Source: an uncultured Odoribacter sp.
GTDB lineage: Bacteria; Bacteroidota; Bacteroidia; Bacteroidales; Marinifilaceae
Length of the DNA stretch: 64,000 nucleotides
NCBI GenBank assembly: GCA_900541415.1
Contig: UQJP01000014.1
Coordinates: 1 to 64,000, forward strand
Reading direction: 5' to 3'
Positions within the stretch are counted from its first letter, which is position 1, and every line of letters starts with the position of its first letter. Below are positions 26,190-34,939 of this stretch, one piece after another. A model generated the notes under the pieces. It had not been told where the DNA came from and made no database searches. It worked only from the letters and a program-made list of their open reading frames with translations. The position numbers were made by a program, and so were the translations under genes.

Positions 26190-26591
26190 ATGAATAAAGT
26201 AGAATTTACTATATCGTCAGAACTCAACAATATTCCTCAAATAGAAATTTTTATCGATTATTTAATGAGTGTATTTCAGATAGAAGAAAAACACAGGGGA
26301 AGGATTACGCTATCTACCATAGAGGCTGTAACCAATGCTATATTATTTGGGAATAAACGCGATTCACAGAAGAAGGTTAAGGTGATTGCTGCGAAAACGG
26401 TGAAAACGATTATGATTACCGTTGAAGATGAGGGGATAGGCTTTGATTATAGGCAAATACCCGATCCTACCGTTCCTCAAAGATGTATGCAGGCAGTTAA
26501 AAAAGGCTTATATTTAATGCTGAATTTAACAGATAAGCTTTCATTTACAAAGCATGGAGCTAAGGTTATCATGACTTTTCTCCTTCATTAA
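26190..26591 (+). CDS. RsbW-like ATP-binding (anti-sigma/serine kinase fold) protein
   Basis: 133 residues, the full length of the HATPase_c_2/RsbW group. The N box is LSTIEAVTNAILFGNKRD (about residues 43-60) and the G1 box VEDEGIGFDY (about 89-98). DPTVPQRCMQAVKKGLYLML occupies the place of the usual DPT-x-P...GRG-hydrophobic-x-LM, with KKG instead of GRG. Such proteins bind ATP and act as anti-sigma factors or Ser/Thr kinases of an anti-anti-sigma partner. No STAS partner or sigma factor is nearby. It is divergent from the XRE gene and shares its operator region. Confidence 0.85.
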   Translation: MNKVEFTISSELNNIPQIEIFIDYLMSVFQIEEKHRGRITLSTIEAVTNAILFGNKRDSQKKVKVIAAKTVKTIMITVEDEGIGFDYRQIPDPTVPQRCMQAVKKGLYLMLNLTDKLSFTKHGAKVIMTFLLH

Positions 26592-26616
26592 CCCTTAGTT
26601 TCCATTTTCCTGAACA

Positions 26617-26637
26617 CGGAAAGCCGGGATCGGCTAT
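26617..26637 (+). repeat. Right copy of 21-bp direct repeat (possible attR)
   Basis: 20 of 21 bases are identical to 25174-25194 at the end of the DUF5131 gene. It lies 25 bases after the RsbW-like stop and just before the GC-richer GNAT gene region. Confidence 0.5.
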
Positions 26638-26710
26638 CGGTAAGCTGCCGTAAGATTGCAGATTCCGGTTTATTTCCGATATTTGTCGGGACATTTCTAA
26701 CTTTTCCGAT

Positions 26711-27142
26711 ATGATAACCATTACTGAAATACAGGAATTTAACGCCGGGGATTTCCGGACTGTCCAAATTTGGATGAAGATACTTTCCCCTCAAGCGGAA
26801 ACATTGACAGAAACTGCCTTCCGGGAGATTATCGTTTCGCCCGAAAGCCATCTGTTTTTTGCCCGCCACGGCGAAACGCCTGCGGGAATGCTCACCCTGG
26901 GCTGTTATAAAAGTCCCACCGGGAACAAGGCATGGATTGAAGACGTGGTGGTTGATCCCGCATTCCGGGGGCAGGGTATAGGCAAGGCTTTGGTGGAACA
27001 CGCCATCCGCTTTGCTGCATCTTGTGGTGCAGGCTCATTGATGCTCACCTCCAATCCGTCACGCATCGCTGCGAATCGGCTTTATCAGTCCCTGCACTTC
27101 GAACGGAAAGAAACCAATGTCTACCGGATGAAGCTGAAATAA
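26711..27142 (+). CDS. GNAT-family N-acetyltransferase
   Basis: 143 residues, a single GNAT domain. Motif A is WIEDVVVDPAFRGQGIGKAL (about residues 77-96), with the R-G-Q-G-I-G acetyl-CoA pyrophosphate loop. Beta 4 LTLGCYK precedes it and motif B is ANRLYQSLHFERKETNVYRM near the C-terminus. Cytosolic; the acceptor is unknown. It stands alone between the AT-rich insert and the convergent poxB gene. Confidence 0.9.
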   Translation: MITITEIQEFNAGDFRTVQIWMKILSPQAETLTETAFREIIVSPESHLFFARHGETPAGMLTLGCYKSPTGNKAWIEDVVVDPAFRGQGIGKALVEHAIRFAASCGAGSLMLTSNPSRIAANRLYQSLHFERKETNVYRMKLK

Positions 27143-27319
27143 ACACGCACCTGCTGCCCCCGGAATCCCGGTTGTCCCCTGATTGTGAAAAGCCTTCTTT
27201 TCCTTCGGTTGTTGAACAGGAGGTATATGCTGTTCGGATTCCCATAAATCCTACAAGCCATAGGCTGTCCCTTTATGCCGTGCTGCCGGAATTTAGGGAG
27301 AGGGAAGCGGAAATTAAAA

Positions 27320-27351
27320 CACCGCCGGGAACGTACAATGTCCCGGCGGTG
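27320..27351 (-). terminator. Terminator of poxB
   Basis: CACCGCCGGGA and TCCCGGCGGTG form a perfect 11-bp GC-rich stem with a 10-base loop. On the minus strand it is followed by TTTTAATTT, 27 bases after the poxB stop. In the plus direction the nearest T tract is 15 bases away, so it serves mainly the minus strand. Confidence 0.8.
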
Positions 27352-27377
27352 CTTCTCCCATTCTTTTTTCCCTGTTC

Positions 27378-29117
27378 TTACAACACTTCCTTGATATGCT
27401 TGTAATTGGAATTGATCGTATCGATAATCTCCTGTCCCCGTCCGGTAACCAGCATCTTATACATGGCCTGTGCGAATCCGGTCATCTGGCTCCATTCCAC
27501 CTGGGGCGGCATAGCCAGGGCATTCGGGTCGGTCATCACATTCACCAAAACAGGTGCGGGACTGTCGAAAGCCTCCATCAGCGTGGGTAATACCTGTTGC
27601 GGCTCGCTTACCGTATACCCTTTCATTCCCATAGATTCCGCCAGTTTGGCGAAATCCGGATTCTGCATATCCGTTTCGTTGTCCGGTAGCCCGGCCACCT
27701 CCATTTCCAGCTTCACCATACCCAGTGAACGGTTATTGAAAACCACCACCTTCACCGGGAGCTTATATTGCACCACGGTCATCAGGTCGCCCAGCAACAT
27801 TGACAGGCCGCCATCGCCGCAAAGAGCCACCACCTGCCTTTCCGGGTAGGCAAGCGAAGCGCCGATCGCCTGCGGCAGGGCATTGGCCATAGACCCGTGG
27901 TTGAACGATCCCAGCATCTTGCGCTGTCCGTTTGCCTGTAAATAACGGGCTCCCCACACACAGGTCATTCCGGTGTCTACGGTGAAAATAGCATCCGCTT
28001 TTGCCACCTCGTTCACCAGATACATCACATATTCCGGGTGAATCTTATCTTTTTGCCCCTGTTCTTTCACATAGGTACGTAGTTTTTCCACCGTCCGGTT
28101 ATAACCTAACAGCTGTTCCTGCAAAAAGGTCGGGTCTTCCTTCTGCTTCAGCTTCGGCAACAGGGCGTTCAGGGTGGTTTTAATATCCCCGCAAAGTCCT
28201 TGCGTGAGTTTGGCACGCCTGCCCAAACGCTCCGCCTGAATATCGATTTGTACAATTTTATTGTTTTCCGGCAGGAAAGGGCTATAAGGAAAATCCGTTC
28301 CCAGCATCAGCAACACTCCGCATTGGTGCATACCGTCGTAGGCCGAAGCCATACCCAGCAACCCCGTCATCCCGATCTCGTTCGGATTGTCGTATTGGAT
28401 TTCCATTTTGCTCTTAAACGAATACGCCACCGGGGCTTTCAGGCGGTGGGACAATTCCACCACTTCGTCGTGCGCATCTTTCGCTCCGATACCGCAAAAG
28501 ATCGTCACTTTGGCTTCACCGTTCAGCAATTCGGCAAGTTGCCGCAGTTCGTCTTCCGAAGGACATACCTGCGGATGCGTCGTGAAAGCATGCGAAGAAG
28601 AAGGAATGGCTTCTGTGGCTTCCGAGGTCACATCGCCCGGCAATCCTACCACCGTCACACCCCGCCGGGAAACTGCCGCCTGTATGGCTCCCTGCACCAT
28701 GCGGGGCAGCTGTTCCGGCGTGGCGGCCACCTGATTGTAAAAACTGCAATCGTCGAAAAGCCGGATGGTATTCGTTTCCTGAAAATACTGCGTCCCGAAC
28801 TCCTCCGTCGGGATAGCCGAAGCAATGGCCAGCACCGGAGCGCCCGAACGGTGGGCATCATACAGCCCGTTGATTAAATGCACATGCCCCGGACCGCTGC
28901 TGCCCGCACAACAGGCCAATCCCTCGTGCAGCTGGGCTTCCGCCCCGGCGGCATACGCCCCTGTTTCCTCATGCCTCACATGAATCCATTGTATCTTTCC
29001 GTTTTTCCTCACGGCATCGTTCACCCGGTTCAGGCTGTCCCCGGTTACGGCGTAAATTCGTTTCACCCCGGCTTCCACCAGCATGTCTATCAATTGTTCT
29101 GCAAGATTTTTACCCAT
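27378..29117 (-). CDS. poxB: Thiamine-diphosphate-dependent pyruvate:quinone oxidoreductase (PoxB-like)
   Basis: 579 residues from ATG 29117, close to the 572 of the E. coli enzyme; the 24-residue upstream extension lacks support. N-terminal ThDP pyrimidine domain: LIDMLVEAGVKRIYAVTGDS with the catalytic Glu in VRHEETGAYAAGAEAQL and the SGPGHVHLINGLYDAHRSGA segment. A central FAD/nucleotide domain follows (TIFCGIGAKDAHDEV). The C-terminal ThDP diphosphate motif is ALCGDGGLSMLLGDLMTVVQ to VVFNNRSLGMV. It decarboxylates pyruvate to acetate and CO2 with electrons to quinone at the inner membrane. Monocistronic, with a strong terminator. Confidence 0.88.
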   Translation of the reverse strand: MGKNLAEQLIDMLVEAGVKRIYAVTGDSLNRVNDAVRKNGKIQWIHVRHEETGAYAAGAEAQLHEGLACCAGSSGPGHVHLINGLYDAHRSGAPVLAIASAIPTEEFGTQYFQETNTIRLFDDCSFYNQVAATPEQLPRMVQGAIQAAVSRRGVTVVGLPGDVTSEATEAIPSSSHAFTTHPQVCPSEDELRQLAELLNGEAKVTIFCGIGAKDAHDEVVELSHRLKAPVAYSFKSKMEIQYDNPNEIGMTGLLGMASAYDGMHQCGVLLMLGTDFPYSPFLPENNKIVQIDIQAERLGRRAKLTQGLCGDIKTTLNALLPKLKQKEDPTFLQEQLLGYNRTVEKLRTYVKEQGQKDKIHPEYVMYLVNEVAKADAIFTVDTGMTCVWGARYLQANGQRKMLGSFNHGSMANALPQAIGASLAYPERQVVALCGDGGLSMLLGDLMTVVQYKLPVKVVVFNNRSLGMVKLEMEVAGLPDNETDMQNPDFAKLAESMGMKGYTVSEPQQVLPTLMEAFDSPAPVLVNVMTDPNALAMPPQVEWSQMTGFAQAMYKMLVTGRGQEIIDTINSNYKHIKEVL

Positions 29118-29527
29118 AATATGAAAAATTAATGTTGATCCTCCATAAGAACGGGAAACACTCCGAAAAGTTATGTAAGCTCCTGTCAAAAATGTTTGTC
29201 GGCCTGTTTATTTCGCTACTTTTCAAGGTGGGGGAAAGTGCTGGCTGCCATTGAAAAAATGGGGGTGGAACTTGTTTCCGGGCGGCTCGCATCGGGGGAG
29301 AACGCTGGAGGGGCATCGTCCTCCGGTTAAAAATATACCTGTAAAAACTCTGCGGGAATAGCGTATTGGTCATCCCCTGGGAGGATGCGCTCCCTCCATT
29401 GTGAAAAAAGGTGAAAATACAATTCCGGGGCAACATTGAATAATATTTTTGTATTTTTATGCCTGCCGCTTCCTTGAAAGGGAAAAACATTGCACAAAAA
29501 CAATACACAACCATTAAAAGTAATTAT
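29118..29527. other. Divergent intergenic region poxB / tandem GNAT
   Basis: About 410 bases with no gene. TATTTTTG at 29444-29451 is a -7 box for the rightward acetyltransferase; transcription would begin near 29458, which argues against translation starting at the ATG at 29459. Toward poxB, a GGAGG lies about 15-20 bases before the poxB start on the minus strand. The GC-rich middle (29215-29330) shows no clear fold. Confidence 0.45.
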
Positions 29528-30379
29528 ATGGAAATAAAATCTTTAGCCGGAATTGATTTCGACACGATATTTGAGGGATTCTCACAGGCTTTTGCCGAAT
29601 ATGAACTGCAACAGGACAGGACACAGTTTCGAAAAATGTTGCAAAGGCGCGGCTTCAATCCCGAACTGTCGTTTGCAGCTTTTGAGGGAAACAGGATTGT
29701 AGCGTTTACCTTCAATGGCATAGGGAATTACAAGGGCATCCCCACTGCTTACGACACAGGCACCGGAACGCTGAAAGAATATCGGGGAAAAGGGCTGGCT
29801 ACAAAGATTTTTGAACATTCTGTTCCCTATCTGAAAGAAGCAAACCTCGGACAATACCTGTTGGAAGTCCTGCAACATAACCCGAAAGCCATTTCCGTAT
29901 ACCGGAACCTCGGCTTTGAAGTTACCCGGGAATTTGATTACTTTATGCAGGTGAAAGAAAGAGTGGCCAACTGGGTGGCGAATCCCGATCCCTCTTATTC
30001 TGTGAAGCAGATCGACATCAGTGAGTACGCCTCGATCCCTGAATTTTGGGATTTCCAGCCTTCCTGGCAAAATAGCCTGGAATCGGTGAAAAGGGCTGCC
30101 GGGGATTTGGTCGGTTTGGGGGTATTCACCGGAAATCAGTTGATCGGTTACTGCGTTTTTGAGCCTGCCTCCGGGGATATTACTCAAATAGCAGTTGATA
30201 AAAAACACAGAAGAAAAGGGGTAGGCTCCTTGCTGTTTCAGAAAATCATGCAATTCGACCAAAGTAACCTGATTAAGATTATCAATACGGATATTTCATG
30301 CGAAACACTCATAAATTTCCTGAAAACAAAAAACATCCACATGAAAGGGCGGCAATTCGAAATGGTAAAAACAATTTAA
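29528..30379 (+). CDS. Protein with two tandem GNAT acetyltransferase domains
   Basis: 283 residues from ATG 29528; an earlier in-frame ATG at 29459 lies at or before the expected transcription start, so it is rejected. Domain 1 (residues 1-150) has GTGTLKEYRGKGLATKIFEH, with the R-G-K-G-L-A acetyl-CoA loop, and NPKAISVYRNLGFEVTREFD. Domain 2 (about 160-283) is shorter and has ITQIAVDKKHRRKGVGSLLF. Two complete loops suggest that both halves can bind acetyl-CoA. Acceptor unknown. Stand-alone gene. Confidence 0.85.
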   Translation: MEIKSLAGIDFDTIFEGFSQAFAEYELQQDRTQFRKMLQRRGFNPELSFAAFEGNRIVAFTFNGIGNYKGIPTAYDTGTGTLKEYRGKGLATKIFEHSVPYLKEANLGQYLLEVLQHNPKAISVYRNLGFEVTREFDYFMQVKERVANWVANPDPSYSVKQIDISEYASIPEFWDFQPSWQNSLESVKRAAGDLVGLGVFTGNQLIGYCVFEPASGDITQIAVDKKHRRKGVGSLLFQKIMQFDQSNLIKIINTDISCETLINFLKTKNIHMKGRQFEMVKTI

Positions 30380-30455
30380 AGGGCAACAGGAATAAAGCGA
30401 TAGTTCTGAACTTGATATGACGAAGTTGTCTTCCTTAAAAAATTTAACAACATCC

Positions 30456-30485
30456 TTTCAAATTCCGAAAACATTTATATATTTG
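30456..30485 (+). promoter_or_regulatory. Promoter of the metallopeptidase gene
   Basis: TATATTTG at 30478-30485 matches the -7 box; TTTC at 30456-30459, 18 bases upstream, is a near match to the -33 TTTG. Transcription would begin near 30492, 35 bases before the ATG. Confidence 0.5.
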
Positions 30486-30526
30486 TAAAATCTTGTAAAC
30501 AAGCGTTGTATAAATAAACTTATTGA

Positions 30527-31963
30527 ATGATGAAAGGTAGTAAATTAGGATTGCTCTTAGGAGCGGTATGCCTCATTGCGGGGCGGGTGCAAGGTGACGA
30601 GCCGGTGAAAGTCCATGCCGTTACCGACATTGCCCATGAATTTTCGTTCTATGGAGACCATCGTTTCCATTCCCAGTATTTGCCGGGCGAGAGGGGAGTC
30701 ACCAACTGGTGTTCGCTCTTTAACTTCGATTTTTCGAATGCGAACCTATTGATTCTGCTGGGATGCGACGACCGTATTTCTTATTTCCCGCAGGACGTGG
30801 AAACAATCAAAGCTTTTCTGAAATCCGGTGGTGGGGTGGTACTTTTGGGTGGTCACAATGCCCGGTCGCAGGGAGCGCTGGCGAAAGAGTTCGGGGCGGA
30901 ATTTATCGCGGGGGCACAAATGCCGATGCGTCCCGTCGAGGCATTGGCAGGCGTGAAAGAAATCGAAGGGAACACTTCTTCTTCGCTTAAATTGGAAAAG
31001 GTGAAGAAATGGGACATCCTGGTGACCGATGCCGCCGGAAAACCCGTGTTGGCCAAAACAAAATATGGGAAGGGCAACCTGCTGGTGGGCGTACGCGGAT
31101 TGGCGGGAAGCAATCCCAATGCGTCCGATTCGATCAACTACCGGATGTGGCGTCCTCTGCTGAAAACGCTTGCTTCCGGGAAAACGATCAATCCCGCCGC
31201 GCCTTTCCGGGGCAAGGGAATCGGCGATCTTGAACATAAAGACAAGCACGAAACTTTTGTCCTTAGTTATAACGACTACCTGAAACCCTTTGCCGACGCT
31301 ATGGTGGACATTTCCAAACGTTGCCAGCCTATGATCGAAGCCCGGATGGGAGTGCCTCTTTCCAAAGGCATGGGATCGGAGATCAGCCTGCTGGCCACCG
31401 GGGGCGGTGGGTTTTCCAGCGGCAGTGTGATAGCCCTTGCCGTGTGGTGGGGCGATTTTCCCGACAAAGAAGACAGTATGATTGAATTTATCACTCACGA
31501 ATCCGTGCATTCCTGGGTGTTGCCCTATCCCGAAGTGTGGAACGAGCCTATTGCCACCTATGTGGGAAATCTGGTAATGATCGACATGGGGCACGAAGCG
31601 GAGGCTATGCGCCGTATCAAAGGGCAGATTGCCGCCGGACTGAAACACGATCCGCAGATGAATCGGTATGACCTCGACGGCAATGCCATCGACGGCAGCG
31701 AAAAGCTCACGGGCGGTGCTGTCCGCGACATCCATTGGGGAAAAACTTATTGGGTGTTCGAAGAACTCCGCAAAGAGTATCCGGACATCCTTGCCCGCTA
31801 TTTCAAAGCTAAGCGGAGGCTGTTGGCAAACCAGAAAATTACCCGCTACGACATGAACAACACGGTGGCTGTGATGAGTGCCGCCGTGGGAAAAGACCTG
31901 TTTCCCTGGTTCCGGCAACATGGTTTCAATGTAGACCGTGCTAAGGCGGAAGTGAAAGGGTAA
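30527..31963 (+). CDS. Secreted HExxH metallopeptidase with N-terminal amidotransferase-like domain
   Basis: 478 residues; signal peptide KGSKLGLLLGAVCLIAGRVQG without a lipobox Cys. Residues about 60-220 look like a class-I glutamine-amidotransferase-fold domain without its catalytic Cys (ANLLILLGCDDRISYFPQDV, then AFLKSGGGVVLLGGHNARSQ). The zinc site is FITHESVHSW (HESVH, about residues 324-328), and an Asn-Glu-Pro 13 residues on (WNEPIATYVGN) offers the third, Glu, ligand, as in gluzincins. The C-terminal part is helical. It is probably a periplasmic or secreted zinc protease; substrate unknown. Monocistronic. Confidence 0.75.
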   Translation: MMKGSKLGLLLGAVCLIAGRVQGDEPVKVHAVTDIAHEFSFYGDHRFHSQYLPGERGVTNWCSLFNFDFSNANLLILLGCDDRISYFPQDVETIKAFLKSGGGVVLLGGHNARSQGALAKEFGAEFIAGAQMPMRPVEALAGVKEIEGNTSSSLKLEKVKKWDILVTDAAGKPVLAKTKYGKGNLLVGVRGLAGSNPNASDSINYRMWRPLLKTLASGKTINPAAPFRGKGIGDLEHKDKHETFVLSYNDYLKPFADAMVDISKRCQPMIEARMGVPLSKGMGSEISLLATGGGGFSSGSVIALAVWWGDFPDKEDSMIEFITHESVHSWVLPYPEVWNEPIATYVGNLVMIDMGHEAEAMRRIKGQIAAGLKHDPQMNRYDLDGNAIDGSEKLTGGAVRDIHWGKTYWVFEELRKEYPDILARYFKAKRRLLANQKITRYDMNNTVAVMSAAVGKDLFPWFRQHGFNVDRAKAEVKG

Positions 31964-32011
31964 GATAAGGATGAAGCCGGAATCCCGGCTTTTAGAAGCA
32001 TCGATAAAGAA

Positions 32012-32045
32012 AAGGGGCTGTCTCGTTTTATGAGAACAGCCCCTT
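32012..32045. terminator. Bidirectional terminator between metallopeptidase and MFS genes
   Basis: AAGGGGCTGT (32012-32021) pairs with ACAGCCCCTT (32036-32045); inner CTC/GAG extends the stem with one bulged base. It lies between converging genes. Downstream TTGTTATTG on the right and an A-rich left flank serve both directions. Confidence 0.75.
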
Positions 32046-32104
32046 GTTATTGCTAACAGAATTTCTTTCGGAAATCTTCCTTCTTTTTTATTGCGGAAAT
32101 ACTT

Positions 32105-33499
32105 TTAAACCTGTACTTTCCTGGCATCCAGCCGCTTCACTACCCGCCCATAAATGATCAGGGCTATGGCGGAAACCAGCGCAATCCCTGCAAAATAATA
32201 CCAAATATAGTGGGCATGGCTACTGGCTGCCAGCCATTCTTCACGGGTGCTGAAAAGGCTCTCGTCCGGGCAATATTTGTTCAAAAGGAAACCCGACAGC
32301 CCGAACCCGAAAATGGACGACAGGAAGGAATGTAGGTGGCTAAAACCTAAATACATGCCTTCTTCCCCTTTGGGAGCTTGCAGGGAAAAATATTCCAAAA
32401 AGCGGGGCGAAATAAACGTTTCGGCCAATCCCTGAAATACGATACCCACCACCATCATAAACGCCACCGGGTGCATCCAGAGTATCGTCGTACTTCCGTC
32501 GAGCATATTGCCGTATGCCATACAGAGGGCGGAAACAGGCATGATAAACATCCCCACCGTCATGGAGGTCAGCGCGGTTTTGTGCCGCATCAACTGAGTG
32601 ACTAAATTAACGAAAAGCACCACCACCAATGGGTTTACATTGGCATACCACGAAGGTGAAGCTCCTTCACCTGCCAGGCGGAGCACATATTTAGGCATCG
32701 TGGCATAGAGCTGGTGCTGCACCATCCAGAAACCTGTGATAATCAGGATCAGGAAAATCAACCGTCCGTTGCTGCACACCTTTAGCAATGCTTGCCAAAT
32801 CTGCCGGAAGGTCTTTCCTTCGCCCCCGGTATGGCTGCTTTTATAGAAAAACCAAATAGCGATCAGGGCCAAGAAGGTCATGCTGGCAGAAAAGTAATTC
32901 AGGGTAATCAACCCCTCGTTTCCCAATGCTTCGCGCAAGGGTTTTACAATGGTTTTACCGGAAAACGCACCGATATTCACCATACCGTAAAAAATGGCAA
33001 ACCCTTTGGCACGGTTCGCCGCCGTTGTTTCTTTCGCTACCGTTCCGGTGATAACACTTTTGATAAAAGCACCTCCAATCACAATCAGCGCCATAATAGG
33101 CAGAATACCGTATTGCATTCCGCTTTCCGTCAATCCTTTAAACGTGGTCGTCATTCCATACTCCACCAGGCCTGCGGATTCCAGGTAAGTGGGAAACAGG
33201 GCCAGTCCGCCGTAGCCTAATGTCAGTAAGCTAAAAGCCAGTAACATAGAACTCCGGAATCCTATCTTGTCCGCTAATGCTCCGGCAAAAGTGGGAAGGA
33301 AATAAAGTAATGCGGAAAAAGTACCTGCAATGGTGGCGGCCTGAATATCGTTAAAGCCTAAAATCCGGCTTAAATAAAGTGTAATTACGATAAATACGCC
33401 ATAATAGGCAGCACGTTCAAACAATTCTACGGTGTTCGCCACCCAGAATGCCCTACTGAACCTAATCTTTTCTTTGGGTTTGGTTGCTGTCGTTGTCAT
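32105..33499 (-). CDS. MFS transporter of the POT/PTR (peptide transporter) type
   Basis: 464 residues with about 12 hydrophobic helices. Helix 1 has NTVELFERAAYYGVFIVITL, including the E-x-x-E-R motif of proton-coupled oligopeptide transporters. Helix 2 is followed by FAGALADKIGFRSSML (MFS motif A-like). Helix 5 carries GMVNIGAFSGKTIVKPL, also POT-like. Inner membrane; the likely substrates are di- or tripeptides, coupled to protons, but some members move other solutes. A good promoter lies upstream at 33532-33561. Confidence 0.8.
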   Translation of the reverse strand: MTTTATKPKEKIRFSRAFWVANTVELFERAAYYGVFIVITLYLSRILGFNDIQAATIAGTFSALLYFLPTFAGALADKIGFRSSMLLAFSLLTLGYGGLALFPTYLESAGLVEYGMTTTFKGLTESGMQYGILPIMALIVIGGAFIKSVITGTVAKETTAANRAKGFAIFYGMVNIGAFSGKTIVKPLREALGNEGLITLNYFSASMTFLALIAIWFFYKSSHTGGEGKTFRQIWQALLKVCSNGRLIFLILIITGFWMVQHQLYATMPKYVLRLAGEGASPSWYANVNPLVVVLFVNLVTQLMRHKTALTSMTVGMFIMPVSALCMAYGNMLDGSTTILWMHPVAFMMVVGIVFQGLAETFISPRFLEYFSLQAPKGEEGMYLGFSHLHSFLSSIFGFGLSGFLLNKYCPDESLFSTREEWLAASSHAHYIWYYFAGIALVSAIALIIYGRVVKRLDARKVQV

Positions 33500-33531
33500 C
33501 TAAAAATATGGATTAAAAAATTAATGAAGTA

Positions 33532-33561
33532 CAAAACTAATAAAATAAATCCGACTACAAA
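33532..33561 (-). promoter_or_regulatory. Promoter of the POT/MFS gene
   Basis: Read on the minus strand, TTTG (33561-33558) and TAGTTTTG (33539-33532) are 18 bases apart. Transcription would start near 33525, 25 bases before the ATG at 33499. Confidence 0.55.
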
Positions 33562-34010
33562 ACCTTGCATCTTGTCATAGACCAGCATTTTACAGTTTTA
33601 GGACAATATCTTCTCCACCCGGCTGCAGGTGCATATTCCATTTTGTTTGTGTCATTATAGGTAAAATCAATAAATCCGGGGTATGCCCGCCCGCGCTTTT
33701 TTCTTTTGTTCAAAAAACTGTCCGGGGAATCGACAATAGGGGGGGAATGCCGGAAATAGGTAGGTGAAAAAACGAGGCTTTATTAAATGTATATTTCTGT
33801 AAGCTGTAAAAGGAGGAAAAGAGTGGAAACTGACATGATCCGACTATCCGTAAAAATGGATTTTCGAGAAATTTACCAAGCAGAACTTTGCCCCGGCAGG
33901 CATCGCTTCCAGGTAATCCGATACACGGATTTCAGTGTGGCGGACCGCCTTACAAATGATTTTAAATAGAATATTGTCGAAAAAATAAAAAATGGTGTGG
34001 CAAGTTGCCT

Positions 34011-34122
34011 AAACAAAAGAAACTACCAATAACTCACAATAGGAACAAACAGACCACACCATTAGCGTATGGCATTGTTGTTTTTCCTATTGTCTGAATA
34101 AAATGGGGTAGTTTCGTTGTTT
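34011..34122. repeat. Inverted-repeat element of about 110 bp (MITE-like or hairpin)
   Basis: GAAACTACC (34019-34027) pairs with GGTAGTTTC (34107-34115), and ACAATAGGAA (34036-34045) with TTCCTATTGT (34084-34093), with flanking partial matches such as ACAA/TTGT. The left half also contains CCACACCATT (34054-34063), which pairs with AATGGTGTGG at 33991-34000, so two alternative folds compete. No transposase is near. It may be a non-autonomous element or a structured RNA. Confidence 0.55.
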
Positions 34123-34342
34123 TTGGAAAACTAAAATGCTTATATCTTACTTACAAAATCCTCTTGATTTCGCGACAAAGATAGAAAATATTCACGATTA
34201 TGTAAAATTGTAGACAATATTTTGAAAGATGAAAACATTAATTATGTTTAATGTCATCTCTGTAATCACATATCCATGTGTTTCCTGTGAAAATTGAAAT
34301 CTGTCCTTACATTTATTCAGCTCAGGCAAAGAACCCCGGTAA

Positions 34343-34804
34343 GGGGCTTGTTTTCATGAGGATAATCGCTTTTTCGGGTACTTCCGGTCAGTTTTGTCAA
34401 AGACTCCATATCGGATTTACTGTAAATACATCCCATTGGAAGTAACGGATTCCTACGCCAAAGGGGTAGTTCTATCTACTTCGGACTTTCCTACTTTCTG
34501 GGGTAGAACCGCCACCCATGTCAATGATTTACCAAACAGTTCATCCGGGACGACAGTTTCAACGCTTACGAATAGAGCAATATTTGGCTATATTGGTTTA
34601 AAGACATCTGAACATAACGGATTCGTATGTTGGGATCAGAATACGAATTTATACGAATGGTGGTCAATAGATGGCACCCTGATTAAAACGTTAGACTATA
34701 AGCCTGATTCTGAATATTTTGTATACAGATATAAAAACGGCAAAATATATAGATCGACATTAGGCTCAGTAACGTTAAATCATTATGTTGAAAGTAATTA
34801 TTAA
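34343..34804 (+). pseudogene. Gene fragment without a start codon
   Basis: The frame is open from 34343 to a stop at 34802-34804 but has no ATG; the only possible start is TTG at 34394 (136 residues). The product ends KPDSEYFVYRYKNGKIYRST and is Trp/Tyr-rich with a repeat-like look (WDQNTNLYEWWSIDGTLIKT). An ATG at 34356 lies in another frame and stops after 29 codons, so a frameshift may have occurred near 34390. The family is not recognised. I read it as the remains of a surface or phage-type protein. Confidence 0.5.
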
Positions 34805-34884
34805 AAGTATAAACAATCAAATAAGATTTTTGCTATTTTCAATATTATAGAGGCCGCTTTGAGGCAATCTAATCAATTAAATAA

Positions 34885-34915
34885 AAGGGGAGGCTCATAA
34901 CTTAAGCCTCCCCTT
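34885..34915. terminator. Terminator between gene fragment and lipoprotein gene
   Basis: AAGGGGAGGCT and AGCCTCCCCTT form a perfect 11-bp stem with a 9-base loop. The left flank is AAATAAA and the right flank CCTTATT, so it works best leftwards, 25 bases after the stop of the leftward lipoprotein gene at 34940. Confidence 0.8.
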
Positions 34916-34939
34916 CCTTATTACTGTATTTTAATCGGG

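Larger units (their letters stand above)
33500..34342. other. Long AT-rich intergenic region with repeat element
   Basis: About 840 bases with no credible gene; a 60-residue ORF at 33787-33969 has no start signal or known motif. The region holds the MFS promoter at its left end and the inverted-repeat element at 34011-34122. A CAAAGATA box at 34180-34187 would be a leftward -7 site with no obvious target. This marks the left edge of a low-GC accessory stretch that reaches to about 39,050. Confidence 0.4.

Noticed and set aside
30746..31921. 391-residue ORF on the minus strand
   Set aside because: It lies antisense within the metallopeptidase gene, is His/Pro-rich without domains, and mirrors the codon pattern of the real gene.
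33787..33969. 60-residue ORF
   Set aside because: No promoter, ribosome site or motif; it lies in AT-rich non-coding sequence and the product looks random.
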